A DNA stretch of 64,000 nt from Fimbriimonadaceae bacterium (GTDB lineage: Bacteria > Armatimonadota > Fimbriimonadia > Fimbriimonadales > Fimbriimonadaceae). The notes under the pieces are model-generated. The model was given only the letters and a program-made list of their open reading frames with translations. It was not told the origin of the DNA and did not search any database. The position numbers were made by a program, and so were the translations under genes. The stretch lies in assembly GCA_019454125.1 (NCBI GenBank), contig CP075365.1, positions 1,606,218 through 1,670,217 on the forward strand, in the 5' to 3' direction. Below, in pieces: positions 16,030-25,528 of the stretch (its first letter is position 1; each line of letters begins with the position of its first letter).

Positions 16030-18756
16030 CTATAGGAAATCCGACGGTTCCGCGTGCTGTTTAAGAATGCGGGCCACAGTATTGACGAGGTCCGCAGATG
16101 TCACCGGCTTGGCGATGTGAAAGGAGAAGCCCTCCCGAAGGGCCTGCTCCGCGTCGCTCGCGCTGGCATAGGCGGTCAGCGCGACGCTGGGAATATCGGG
16201 CGCGAGGCGTTTGGCCGACTTAATGAGGTCGAAGCCGTCCTTGCCGGGCATCCCGATGTCGGAGATCAAGATGTCGAAGCGCCTTTCTTCGAGCGACCTT
16301 AGGGCGTCGTCCACCGTGCCCGCCCTCGTAATAACGGCGCCTGCCCTTTCGAGCGTCCTCCCGATGATGTCGCCGGTCGCGGCATCGTCTTCCACAAGCA
16401 GGATCTCGCGGCCGCTGAGATCGACGTCCACGTTCTCGGCGACATCGACCATCGGATCGTCACAAGCCCTCTTACCAGCCAGAGGAAGGCGCACCGTGAA
16501 GGTGGCCCCTTTGCCCTCGCCTTCGCTTGCGACTTCGACGGTCCCGCCGTGCAACTCTGTCAGGCTCTTGACGAGCGAGAGGCCGATGCCGAGACCGCCG
16601 TGCGAGCGGTTTGCAGACGCCGTCTCTTGTCGGAACCGGTCGAAGACATAAGGGATGAATTCAGGCCGGATGCCGATGCCGCAGTCGGCGACGATGATCT
16701 CAGCCCAGTTCCCGTTCCTGCGGACTTCCAGCACGACCTCACTCCCGGGCGGGGAAAACTTGATCGAATTGGTAAGCAGGTTCCAGAGGACCTGGCGCAG
16801 CCGGTCAAAGTCGCCGGTCACGGGCGGGAGGCTCTCGCTACGGAACGTGAGGCGGATGTTTTGTTGCGACGCGGCGACGCGAACCATATCCATGGCGGCG
16901 ACAGCGAGTTTCTCAAGATCAACGGGCCGGTTCTGCAGGACGATCTTCTCCGAGACCACGCGGCTCATGTCCAAGAGGTCCTCTATCAACTGCATCTGGG
17001 CGCGAGCCGCCTTGAGGATCGCGGAAAGGCCCTCGGAGAGGGTCTCGGAGTCCACCGCTCCAATGCTCTGGCTGAGGATGTCGCTCCAACCCAGGATCGG
17101 GCTCATGGGGGTGCGGAGTTCGTGGCTCAGGGTCGCCAAGAACTCGTCCTTTAGCCTGCTTGCGCGCTCCGCTTCGGTGCGAGCGCACCGCTCGCTCTCG
17201 TAGAGGCGCTCCAACTCCCCTTCGGCGGTCTTCCTCTCATGAATGTCGATGATCGAACCGATGAAGCCAAGGAACTCGCCGGCTGGCCCGAAACGCGGCC
17301 GCCCGGAGAAAGCCGCCCACCGCTCAGCCCCGTCGTAGCGAATTACACGAAAGTCTTGGTCAAAGGGAAGGTTGCTTTTGCCGAAGTCTTCCACAGTTTT
17401 GACGAAGAGTTCTCGGTCGTCGGATTGGATCGCCTCCTTCCAAAGCCGGTCCAGCTCGCCGTTATCGACCTGGCCGGTGAACTGGAACCAGCCACGGCTC
17501 AGAAATGTACAATGGTTTGCCGCGTCCGTGATCCAGAGCATGGCCGGTGCGGTGTCCGCCATGGTCTTGAACTTTTGCTCGCTCTCCTGGAGCGCGCTCT
17601 GCAGTTCCAGGTGCTGCGTTATGTCCGTGTGCGTGCCGAACCATTGGATGACGCTCCCGTCGTTGCCCCGGATAGGAAGCGCTCGGGAAAGGAACCACCG
17701 ATAGTCTCCGTCTTTACCCTTAATCGGGAATGTGTCTTCCCAGGGTTCACCCGACTTCCAATGTTCGCTAATCTTCGCGACGACCCGCTCGACGTGGTCG
17801 GGATGCTGGACCGCGCGCCAACCCCAACCTTGCACGTCCTTGAGCGTGGTGCCGGTATATTCGTACCAGCGTTTGTTGTACCAAAAGATCCATCCATTGG
17901 CGTCTGCAATCCAAGCGAACTGCGATATATTGTCCGCCATGAGGTGGAAGCGTTGGTCGCTAAGCGCCCTTGCCGCCTCTGCCTGTTTTCGGTCGGTGAT
18001 ATCCTGGGTGATCCCGAGAACATAATCCGAAGTCCCGTCACCTTTACAGACCAAGGAACCGGTTAGTGAAACCCAAATAAGACGCCCGTCTTTTCGGTAG
18101 TAGCGCTTCTCGATCGAATACGTCGAAATTGAGCCGTCGAGAAGCTTTCGCGTCTGTTCCAGATCCGAGTCAAGATCATCGGGATGTGTGATGTCCGCGA
18201 AGGACATCTGCAAAAGCTCTTCACGTGAATAACCAAGGATCTCGCAAAGCCTGTCGTTGACGAGCTGCCACCGACCGTCCAGCGAGACGTGGGCCATGCC
18301 GACCGCAGCGTTATAAAACTTTGCTCGAAACTTCTGCTCGCTGTCGCGCAGCCGGATCTCTAGAAGCTTACGATCGTGGATGTCTGTGGCGGTGCCGAAC
18401 CATACGCTTTCGCCATCTGGACTTTGGTGACGCTCAGCCCGGCTGATGTGCCAGCGGAAAGTGCCGTCCGCCATGAGCATGCGGTGCTCGCACTCATAGG
18501 GAACGTCCTGCTCGACGCTTCGCTGCCAAGCCTCCCCCGTGTAGTCCACGTCGTCGGGATGTACGACGGCCTCCCACCGCCTCGAACCGGCTTCGTTCTC
18601 AACGGTGCCGCCGTACCCGCGTACCCTTTGGTTGTAGTACAGGACGGCTCCGTCTGCTCGCGCGAGCCACACGAGGTGCGGCAACGCGTCGGCCAACTGG
18701 CGATAACTCCATTCCAGCTGACTGGATGTGGGGGAGGAGCCCCCGTCCGAATCCAT
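16030..18756 (-). CDS. Four-PAS hybrid sensor histidine kinase
   Basis: A 908-residue kinase without transmembrane segments, so probably cytoplasmic. Four PAS/PAC modules fill about residues 15-515; each ends in a PAC signature such as [35 protein letters not shown] and [12 protein letters not shown]. Then come HisKA with His at about 545 (LSHELRTPM), an HATPase domain ([26 protein letters not shown]) and a C-terminal receiver with Asp at about 833 ([10 protein letters not shown]). Architecture and REC wording closely resemble the 635-residue kinase at 10754, suggesting related phosphorelays. The tandem PAS array likely senses redox, light or small ligands; no cofactor ligand can be assigned. 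Confidence 0.93.
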   Translation of the reverse strand: MDSDGGSSPTSSQLEWSYRQLADALPHLVWLARADGAVLYYNQRVRGYGGTVENEAGSRRWEAVVHPDDVDYTGEAWQRSVEQDVPYECEHRMLMADGTFRWHISRAERHQSPDGESVWFGTATDIHDRKLLEIRLRDSEQKFRAKFYNAAVGMAHVSLDGRWQLVNDRLCEILGYSREELLQMSFADITHPDDLDSDLEQTRKLLDGSISTYSIEKRYYRKDGRLIWVSLTGSLVCKGDGTSDYVLGITQDITDRKQAEAARALSDQRFHLMADNISQFAWIADANGWIFWYNKRWYEYTGTTLKDVQGWGWRAVQHPDHVERVVAKISEHWKSGEPWEDTFPIKGKDGDYRWFLSRALPIRGNDGSVIQWFGTHTDITQHLELQSALQESEQKFKTMADTAPAMLWITDAANHCTFLSRGWFQFTGQVDNGELDRLWKEAIQSDDRELFVKTVEDFGKSNLPFDQDFRVIRYDGAERWAAFSGRPRFGPAGEFLGFIGSIIDIHERKTAEGELERLYESERCARTEAERASRLKDEFLATLSHELRTPMSPILGWSDILSQSIGAVDSETLSEGLSAILKAARAQMQLIEDLLDMSRVVSEKIVLQNRPVDLEKLAVAAMDMVRVAASQQNIRLTFRSESLPPVTGDFDRLRQVLWNLLTNSIKFSPPGSEVVLEVRRNGNWAEIIVADCGIGIRPEFIPYVFDRFRQETASANRSHGGLGIGLSLVKSLTELHGGTVEVASEGEGKGATFTVRLPLAGKRACDDPMVDVAENVDVDLSGREILLVEDDAATGDIIGRTLERAGAVITRAGTVDDALRSLEERRFDILISDIGMPGKDGFDLIKSAKRLAPDIPSVALTAYASASDAEQALREGFSFHIAKPVTSADLVNTVARILKQHAEPSDFL

Positions 18757-18826
18757 TTGTTCTATTCTAACTACGTTCTGCGGAAAGGGGCAAGCGACTT
18801 ATTGCCCCCCGAAGATATCACGTTTA

Positions 18827-19327
18827 TCATCCAGGCACCGGAGGGAACAAGATTGGGTTGCCCGCTCCCTCGAGCGCGAGCAGGCGCGATTTGATCTCCA
18901 ATCCACCGGCATAACCCACCAGCTTGCCGTTCTTGCCGATCACGCGGTGGCACGGGACGACGATCGCGATCGGGTTTTGCGAGTTCGCCAGCCCGACCGC
19001 GCGCGACGCGCTCGGCCGACCGATCCGGCCCGCGAGTTCGGAGTAAGAAACGGTCTGCCCGTATGGGATGCGACACAGTTCCGCCCAGACGAGCCGCTGG
19101 AACTCCGACCCGCGCAGGTCCAACTCAAGGTCGAACGCCTTCCGTGCGCCCTGGAAATACTCCTCCAACTGCTTGGATGCGCGATCAAGGTGCTGCTTGG
19201 CAAGCGCGCAGCCCTGCGAGGGCTCGGTAGGAGTGGGCCGGGTCGTCACGGCGGACAGTCCCCTTTCCGTGGCTTCGAGAAGGATGGAGCCGATCGGGGT
19301 CGATAGGATCAGGGTGCCCGTGTTCAT
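18827..19327 (-). CDS. ogt: Methylated-DNA--protein-cysteine methyltransferase
   Basis: A 166-residue suicide alkyltransferase that removes O6-alkyl groups from guanine. The active-site PCHR motif has its acceptor Cys at about residue 126 (IVVPCHRVIGKNGKLVGYAGG), and the helix-turn-helix RAVGLANSQNPI precedes it. The start is the ATG at 19327, which overlaps the Ada-AlkA stop by 4 nt (ATGA); the upstream in-frame Met would give a non-homologous extension. It is cotranscribed with the Ada-AlkA fusion, so the two form an alkylation-damage operon. Confidence 0.95.
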   Translation of the reverse strand: MNTGTLILSTPIGSILLEATERGLSAVTTRPTPTEPSQGCALAKQHLDRASKQLEEYFQGARKAFDLELDLRGSEFQRLVWAELCRIPYGQTVSYSELAGRIGRPSASRAVGLANSQNPIAIVVPCHRVIGKNGKLVGYAGGLEIKSRLLALEGAGNPILFPPVPG

Positions 19328-20784
19328 TTCATGTTCCAGAGGTGCATGAGCGCGTAAGATCGCCAGGGGCGCCAACTTTCTGCCAGGCGCTCACACTCGG
19401 CGGCGCTTTTGAGCCCGAGCGCGCGGAGCACGCCGAGGTCGGACGCTGGGAAGGCATCGGGCCAACCCAGGCAACGCATCGCGATAAGCTGGACGGTCCA
19501 AGGCCCGATCCCCGGGAGCGCGGAGAGAGCGGCAAGGCTCGCTTCCGGGTCACGGTGGGGGCGCAAGTCTAAGTCGCCGGATTCGACCGCCGCGGCGAGC
19601 GCCTGGATGGTCTTCGCCCGTGCGTGCGGCATGCCCAAGGTCTGGATCTCGGCTGGATCAAGTTCGGCGATCGTGGCCGGCGAGGGGAAGAGCTGGTCGA
19701 GCCCAGGCTCGCCCGTCTCGACCGGCTCGCCATAGCGCGCGGCCATCCGGTTCGCGATGGTCCGGGCCCCCGCGACAGAGACTTGCTGCCCGACCACGAT
19801 CCGCACCGCGGTCTCGAAGGGGTCGAAGGAACCTGGCACCCGCAATCCGGGAAAGTCCGCGGCGAGCCCGCCCAGGGCCTTCGAAATGGTCTCGACGTCC
19901 GCCTCAAGATCGAATAGGTAACGGATCCGGCCCAGAACGCGCTGCAGGACGGACGCGAGCGTGGCAGAGACCGCCACCTGCACCTCGCCCGGCTCGGTCC
20001 GCTCGAGCCGCACCCATCCCGTCGCCCCCGCGATCGAGACTGTACGCGAATAGGCTTGGCCGACCACTTCGATCCCGGACAGGGCTCGGGCAGAGAAGAA
20101 GGCGAGCATCCGCTCCCACTCGAAGGGTTCGCGGCACCGCAGGCGACAGGTGAGCGTCTCGGCCCGGGGGCGCTTCCCACGGCGGATCTCGGTGGGCTTC
20201 AGCCGGTACCGGGTGGCAAAGAGGTCGTTGAACCGGCGCAGGCTCTTGAAGCCGCTCGCGAGGGCGACTTCACCGACCGGAAGGTCGGTGTCCGTCAGCA
20301 GCCTCTTGGCGGTGAGGAGGCGCCGGGTTTGGGCGAGGTCAATGGGTCGCACCCCGTATTCCCGCCTGACCGCTCGCAAGAGGTGACGGGGAGTGACTCC
20401 GAGGGCGTCTGCCAGGTCCGCGAGCGAGCCTTCGTCCAAGAAGCCGTTTTCGATAAGGAGCCGGGCGGAGGCGGCCAGGCGCCCGACCGCCTCCACGTCC
20501 GATCGACCCGGGGCAAGCTCAGGGCGGCACCGGAGACAGGGCCGGAAGCCGTGGGCCTCCGCCTCTGCCGCAGTGCGATAGAACGTGCAGTTTTCCGGCT
20601 TGGGTGGGCGGACGGGACAGACCGGGCGACAGTAGATGCCGGTGGTGACCACCCCCGTGAAGAACACGCCGTCGAAACGGCGGTCGTGCGCGAGAATCGC
20701 GGCATAGCAGGCCCCCGGATCGAGCACAAACGAAGGATAGCGCCGCAGGACGAACTCGTTCTCGCCGTTTTCGGACATCGTCAC
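19324..20784 (-). CDS. alkA: Ada regulatory domain fused to AlkA-type 3-methyladenine DNA glycosylase
   Basis: A 486-residue protein in three parts. Residues about 25-95 are the Ada zinc domain that takes methyl groups from phosphotriesters; its four Cys are visible in GIYCRPVCPVRPP and FRPCLRCRPEL, with ENC between. Residues about 100-200 are an AraC-type DNA-binding domain (LADALGVTPRHLLRAV, ASGFKSLRRFNDLFATRY). Residues about 210-486 are an AlkA glycosylase with its N-terminal domain and the HhH-GPD motif LPGIGPWTVQLIAMRCLG, and the catalytic Asp in FPASDLG. The guanine methyltransferase is encoded by the coupled downstream gene instead of the usual Ada C-terminus. Methylated Ada domain should activate this operon itself. 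Confidence 0.95.
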   Translation of the reverse strand: MTMSENGENEFVLRRYPSFVLDPGACYAAILAHDRRFDGVFFTGVVTTGIYCRPVCPVRPPKPENCTFYRTAAEAEAHGFRPCLRCRPELAPGRSDVEAVGRLAASARLLIENGFLDEGSLADLADALGVTPRHLLRAVRREYGVRPIDLAQTRRLLTAKRLLTDTDLPVGEVALASGFKSLRRFNDLFATRYRLKPTEIRRGKRPRAETLTCRLRCREPFEWERMLAFFSARALSGIEVVGQAYSRTVSIAGATGWVRLERTEPGEVQVAVSATLASVLQRVLGRIRYLFDLEADVETISKALGGLAADFPGLRVPGSFDPFETAVRIVVGQQVSVAGARTIANRMAARYGEPVETGEPGLDQLFPSPATIAELDPAEIQTLGMPHARAKTIQALAAAVESGDLDLRPHRDPEASLAALSALPGIGPWTVQLIAMRCLGWPDAFPASDLGVLRALGLKSAAECERLAESWRPWRSYALMHLWNMK

Positions 20785-20841
20785 GGCAGACTTCGCCGTA
20801 ACCGCTCGGAAGCCACAGCGTCCAACGTGAGTGAGACGCGC

Positions 20842-21912
20842 ATGAGGCCCTTACCCCTAACCGTTCTACTTTCATCGATCTTGGCGGTGGGAATGAAGTG
20901 CTCGCCAGAGGCGGCGGCGACCGCGCAGGTCTCCACCGTGCAGGAGGACGCTGCAATAGCGGGAGAGCGCGGACTTCCAATTTCCGCCCATGCTCCCTCG
21001 TTCATGCCCGCCCACCTCACCGGACCGCAGGCGGGCAAAGAAGCGTGTCCGCTCTGCGTTTATGGACTCGTCCCCCAACTCCAGGTCTGGGTGCAGGAAG
21101 CCAGCCTTGACCAGGGACTGGAGATTGCCGACTTGGCGGATAAAGCTGCGGTTTCGAACGACACCCTTAAGCTCACCCCCTACCTAGTTATTGTTCCTAG
21201 CTCTGGGACGGAACTTGCCGCGAAGACGAAGGGCAAAATCTTGGCCAAGAAGTTCGACAAGGTGTTTGTCACCTCGGTGCCCAGCTGGACAGATGCGGAG
21301 ACGTCCGGTCTCTATGGGCACGCCGACGCCGACCGCCCCGGAATCCGCGTGTACTCGGTCGTCAACCGGCGGGTCTTCAAGAGGTGGGACGACCCTGCCA
21401 TCGGTAAATGGCCAGAGATCGAAGCCGCCTGGAAGGAGTCGCAGAAGTTCGTTTCGAACCACGAGGAGACCGATTCCCAAATCGCGCCTGCCTGGGAGCC
21501 TGGCCAACGGATGGAAGTCCGGTTCCGGGTGGAAGACGGCCGGGGACGTCCGAGGACCCGCTTCAAGGTGGGTGCCATGCAGACCGACAAGGACGGCCAT
21601 TACAACCCGCCCGGTTGGAACCGGCGTGACCCGCGCTTGAAGGCGACCGCCTGGACGGATGAAGACGGGTGGATCACCTTCCGCACGATCATGCCGGGCC
21701 CGTATCCGAATGGCGCAGAGCCCAGTCACATCCACTTCAGCGCGGAACTTGGGGGTAGGCCCCGGTTTCGAACCCTGTGGTTCGAGGGCGACCCCCTGCT
21801 CACCGCCGAGCGCCGGGCTTGGGAGGCAAACGATGAGGAGACCCTGGTCGTCCCGCTCGACAAAAGCGGGAAGGTATGGCGGGCTGAACACGCCTTCGTC
21901 GTCAAGGACTGA
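20842..21912 (+). CDS. Secreted protein with CPxC-containing domain and intradiol-dioxygenase-like domain
   Basis: A 356-residue protein from the ATG at 20842. An N-terminal hydrophobic segment with a Cys (LLSSILAVGMKC) suggests export, though it is not a clean lipobox. Residues about 65-190 begin with KEACPLCVYGLVPQLQVWV and continue like a redoxin-type alpha/beta domain. Residues about 215-356 resemble the protocatechuate/catechol intradiol dioxygenase fold, with GHYNPPGW and the MPGPYPNGAEPSHIHFSAEL block that carries His ligands. Catalysis is uncertain because not all iron ligands can be confirmed by eye. It is divergent from the Ada-AlkA operon (57 nt between starts). Confidence 0.75.
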   Translation: MRPLPLTVLLSSILAVGMKCSPEAAATAQVSTVQEDAAIAGERGLPISAHAPSFMPAHLTGPQAGKEACPLCVYGLVPQLQVWVQEASLDQGLEIADLADKAAVSNDTLKLTPYLVIVPSSGTELAAKTKGKILAKKFDKVFVTSVPSWTDAETSGLYGHADADRPGIRVYSVVNRRVFKRWDDPAIGKWPEIEAAWKESQKFVSNHEETDSQIAPAWEPGQRMEVRFRVEDGRGRPRTRFKVGAMQTDKDGHYNPPGWNRRDPRLKATAWTDEDGWITFRTIMPGPYPNGAEPSHIHFSAELGGRPRFRTLWFEGDPLLTAERRAWEANDEETLVVPLDKSGKVWRAEHAFVVKD

Positions 21913-22159
21913 TTCCCGAGATCTGTCACGGCCCGGTGATAACGCCTGAATTGTGCAATAAGGGTGCCGAAGCATAAGTCGCCGTCGAAGGCCAGAATCG
22001 GAGTGTCGCTTTCGGGAGCAGGTTCAGCCTCGCCGCATTTCGGGCTTGGGACGGGATGCCCCGCCAGCCTAACTGGTGCAAATCTATCAGGTATCTGATC
22101 GAACTCCCAGTGGGTTAAACTGAGGTTGCCGAGTGCTATAGGCGCCCGGCGGTGAACCC

Positions 22160-25100
22160 ATGACTTTAATCACTTGCGCGCTTGCCGGAGTCCTCTCCGC
22201 GCCTGGGGGCGTTGGGTCCGATTTCCGGCGGACCGACTCGCTCCTCATAGGCGGAGCAAAGTACACAAGGGTGGAAACGCGGCTCAACGAAGCCACCGTC
22301 AGCACCCAGAACGAACCCACTTTGACCCTGATGGGCGACGGGAGCTTCGTCGCCGCTTGGGCGAGCCGGAGGCAGAACGTTGGCGCCTCGGCCGTCATGA
22401 CGCGCTCGTTCGACCGGCTCGGGCGACCGCTGGGCCCCGAGGCCTTCTCATCCGAAGTCCGCAACCGGGCGCACATCGAGCCGAGCCTGGCGAAGATCGC
22501 CGGGAAGGCCGTACCGCTTTATGTGTCGCTCTTCCGCGAGGGCGAGCAGACATCCATCTTTGCCGGCGATTCCCGCGTCAACTCTGTCGCGAAAGGCGCG
22601 AAGAGCGACGCCGTTTCCGCGACATCTGCAGACGGTCGGACGGTCGTGGCCTGGCTGCAGGAAGTCGGCCATGCCAAGCCGCGTGTCATGGTGCGGGTGT
22701 TCGACGCGCTTGGCACGCCCGTCGGCGATGCCGTGCCGCTCGCCTCACCAGAAGCGGGAAGCGATTCGAACCCCACCGTCGCGGTCGACGCGCGCGGCCC
22801 GGTCGTGGTCTTTAACCGCACCGAAGGCAACGAGGCGAAAGGCGTCTTCGCCCAGCGTCTGAATTGGGCGGGCGCCCCGGTCGGCGCCGCCGTCCAGATC
22901 GCGGACAGCCGGGCTCTGGAAGCCTCGGTGGTCGCGACGCGCGACGGCCTGGTCGCGGTCTGGTCGCGGTCGAAGAACGACGGCGAGTTCGACGTCCTCT
23001 TCCAGCGCTTCGATTCGGACTTCGCCCCGGTGGGCGAGCCGAAGACGGTCGAGGCCCAAAGCGGTTCGCAGAACGCCGCTTCTGTCGCCGCCCTTGAAAG
23101 CGGCCGTTTCGCCGTCGCTTGGAACTTGCGGTCCGGCGCCGAGCGCGACGTTTATGCGCGCTTATTCGCCCAGGACGGCACGCCCGAAAGCAAGACCTTC
23201 CGCGTGAACGGCAGGGCCGAGGGCGACCAAGCGATGACGGAAGTCCGCTCGGTCCAGCGCATCGCCTATACGGAGGACGGCCTCACCGTCGTCTGGGCCG
23301 GCGACGGCGGGCTCGGGGACGGTTCCGGTGTCCATGCCACGCGGGTCATCCGAGCCGACGCCCTCAGCGACGTCGAGATCGCGAAGATCGAAGGCGCCCA
23401 AAACTCGACCCTTCTTGCGATGCGCAAGGACGAAGGCGGCCACGAGCAGAACCAACTGAAGTTCGTGCGCGTCGTCCAGGAAGACACCACGGGGCCCCAC
23501 GAGCCGCCGATCGACCGGCCTGACCTGGCCGTGAACGAGTGGGGAAGCGTGAACGTCTCGGCGACCGGTGGCTTCACCGCCATCGGCCAAACCTCCTTCA
23601 CCCCGCCCGACCCCGACGTCGCCATCGGCCCGGACCACATCGTGGCCGTGGTGAACGACGGCATCGCGTTCTTCAACAAGGACGGCACGAAGACGTACGA
23701 GGCGAACATGCGCTTCACGAACGGCTTCTGGGGCCAGCTCTCCGCGATCGATAACTTCATCTATGACCCCGAGGCGTTCTACGACTACAGCACGGGCCGC
23801 TTCTGGGTGATGGCGACGCAGGGAACGGGCAGCCGGGCTTGGGTGCTGGTCGCGGTGAGCGACGACAGTGACCCGAACGGAACTTGGTACAAGTACCAGT
23901 TCGAGACCAGTAGCCAGTCGGGCGGGTTCTACGACTCCCCCAACTTCGGCGTGGACGAGAACGTGCTTTACATCTCGGGCTATGGCGTGAACCGGGGGAA
24001 CTTCCCGGTCTACACGTTCGACAAGGCGCCGTTCCTCGCCGGGCAAAACCCGACCGTGCAGCGCTCAGTCCTGATGCCGACCAACGACCTTTCGGCCGGC
24101 CAGCCCAAGGTCATCGACGGCAACGAGCCGGCCTACTACTTCGTGGACGCCTTCTCGAACGGGAGCACGATCACGGTCCGGGCCTTGCGCGACCCGCTTG
24201 GCACCCCGAACTTCACGTCGTTCAACGTAACCGTCCCGAACTACACGTCGCCCGAGAGCCCGCCCCAGCAGGGAACGACCTCACGGCCGAACACGTTCAA
24301 CGCCCGCCTCTGGAACACGAAGTATCGGAACGGAAGCATCTGGACGAGCCACCACCAAGGCAGCAGCCGAGTCCTGGCGCGCTGGTACCAGATCCGGCTG
24401 AACGGCTGGCCGACCAGCGGCCAGAACCCGAACCTCGTCCAATCCGGAAACATCGACCTCGGCTCGACGATCCGGACGTTCTTCTGCAGCATCGGCATCG
24501 ACCCGGCCGGCAACGCCGCCATGGCGTATGCCAGGTCTTCGCCGACCGAGTTCATCAGCTCCGCGTTCTCCACGCGGAAGCCCGGCGACCCGCTCGGCAC
24601 CATGCCGACGAGCGACATTGCGAAGACCTCGACCGGTCCCTACAACGGCGGTCGATGGGGCGACTACAGCGGACTGGAATCGGACCCGGCCTATCCGGGG
24701 CTGTTCTGGTCGCACGCCGAATACGCGGAGGGTGCGAACTGGTTCACCTGGCTCCAGCCGTTCCGCGCCACGACCGTTGTTGTTCCGACCGGCTTCCGCC
24801 TCTTCCGTGGGTCGCTGACCAGCGGCAACCTGGCCGGCCTCTACACGAACGATGGCAACGCGCTGGCCGTTCGCAACGGGCCGCGCTTGAACAACAGCGA
24901 GCCCGCGATCAGCGTGGTCTTCAGCTCGCGGTCTTGGGTCGCGAGCCCCAGCTCGTTCACCCTTAACCTGCGCACGAAGGTTTCGACGGCTGGGCTCACC
25001 CAGGTCGTCGAGCTCTTCGACTGGCAGGCGAACGCGTGGGTCGAGGTCGACCGCCGCGCCGCAAGCGTCGCCTATGGCGACTTGAGCGTCAACCCGGCGA

Positions 25101-25228
25101 ACCCGTCTCGCTTCGTCAAGCCCGGCAAGGGAGAGGTCGAAGCACGCGTGAGCTACCTGACGCTTGGCCCCGTGGCCACTTCAAACTACACGGCGGACTT
25201 CGACGTCGCCGCCTGGGACATCAACTAA
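22160..25228 (+). CDS. Large secreted beta-propeller-like protein, unknown function
   Basis: A 1022-residue protein with a weak signal-like N-terminus (MTLITCALAGVLSAPGG). Residues about 40-400 hold several imperfect repeats of about 50 residues with the recurring pattern hhhAW..NG..DV.hRhFD..G.PhG, as in bacterial surface propellers. Residues about 445-880 are a second region (DVAIGPDHIVAVVNDGIAFF, DPEAFYDYSTGRFWVMAT) like secreted BNR/propeller domains. Residues about 885-1022 are a beta-sandwich-like tail ending without an anchor or PEP-CTERM motif. It stands alone with a strong hairpin behind it. No enzymatic motif is recognisable; adhesion or polymer binding is only a guess. Confidence 0.85.
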   Translation: MTLITCALAGVLSAPGGVGSDFRRTDSLLIGGAKYTRVETRLNEATVSTQNEPTLTLMGDGSFVAAWASRRQNVGASAVMTRSFDRLGRPLGPEAFSSEVRNRAHIEPSLAKIAGKAVPLYVSLFREGEQTSIFAGDSRVNSVAKGAKSDAVSATSADGRTVVAWLQEVGHAKPRVMVRVFDALGTPVGDAVPLASPEAGSDSNPTVAVDARGPVVVFNRTEGNEAKGVFAQRLNWAGAPVGAAVQIADSRALEASVVATRDGLVAVWSRSKNDGEFDVLFQRFDSDFAPVGEPKTVEAQSGSQNAASVAALESGRFAVAWNLRSGAERDVYARLFAQDGTPESKTFRVNGRAEGDQAMTEVRSVQRIAYTEDGLTVVWAGDGGLGDGSGVHATRVIRADALSDVEIAKIEGAQNSTLLAMRKDEGGHEQNQLKFVRVVQEDTTGPHEPPIDRPDLAVNEWGSVNVSATGGFTAIGQTSFTPPDPDVAIGPDHIVAVVNDGIAFFNKDGTKTYEANMRFTNGFWGQLSAIDNFIYDPEAFYDYSTGRFWVMATQGTGSRAWVLVAVSDDSDPNGTWYKYQFETSSQSGGFYDSPNFGVDENVLYISGYGVNRGNFPVYTFDKAPFLAGQNPTVQRSVLMPTNDLSAGQPKVIDGNEPAYYFVDAFSNGSTITVRALRDPLGTPNFTSFNVTVPNYTSPESPPQQGTTSRPNTFNARLWNTKYRNGSIWTSHHQGSSRVLARWYQIRLNGWPTSGQNPNLVQSGNIDLGSTIRTFFCSIGIDPAGNAAMAYARSSPTEFISSAFSTRKPGDPLGTMPTSDIAKTSTGPYNGGRWGDYSGLESDPAYPGLFWSHAEYAEGANWFTWLQPFRATTVVVPTGFRLFRGSLTSGNLAGLYTNDGNALAVRNGPRLNNSEPAISVVFSSRSWVASPSSFTLNLRTKVSTAGLTQVVELFDWQANAWVEVDRRAASVAYGDLSVNPANPSRFVKPGKGEVEARVSYLTLGPVATSNYTADFDVAAWDIN

Positions 25229-25238
25229 GTCCCGCCCC

Positions 25239-25267
25239 GCCCCCTCCCGGCAAGTTCGGGAGGGGGC
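25239..25267 (+). terminator. Terminator-like hairpin after the 1022-residue gene
   Basis: Arms GCCCCCTCCCG (25239-25249) and CGGGAGGGGGC (25257-25267) pair perfectly over 11 bp with a 7-nt loop. The tail is TCCCCTTT rather than a long T run, so it may be an imperfect intrinsic terminator or need Rho. Confidence 0.6.
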
Positions 25268-25349
25268 TCCCCTTTGGGGCCGAAGGCCGCCCCGATCCCA
25301 GGCTCCTTCAGCCCCCCGCGAACGACGGGGATATAATGAAGGGTCACAG

Positions 25350-25426
25350 GCTCCGGTCGTCTAGCGGTTCAGGACGTCGCCCTCTCACGGCGAAGGTCGC
25401 GGGTTCGAATCCCGTCCGGAGTACCA
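25350..25426 (+). tRNA. tRNA-Glu (anticodon CTC)
   Basis: Acceptor arms GCTCCGG and CCGGAGT pair with one G-U. The anticodon stem TCGCC/GGCGA carries the loop CTCTCAC with anticodon CTC, the T-loop GTTCGAAT is normal, and CCA is encoded at 25424-25426. It decodes GAG. Confidence 0.96.
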
Positions 25427-25528
25427 ACCACCCTTTCAACCTGGAACAGGGTTGCACCCATGGCTCTCAAGCCTCCTTAGCGCCAGTCGTTTCATTCTGG
25501 GGGCGCCCTTGAGGGCGTCAAGCGCAGC

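Noticed and set aside
20056-20841. Upstream extension of the dioxygenase-like gene into the Ada-AlkA region
   Set aside because: It is antisense to the conserved Ada and AlkA domains; the gene starts at ATG 20842.
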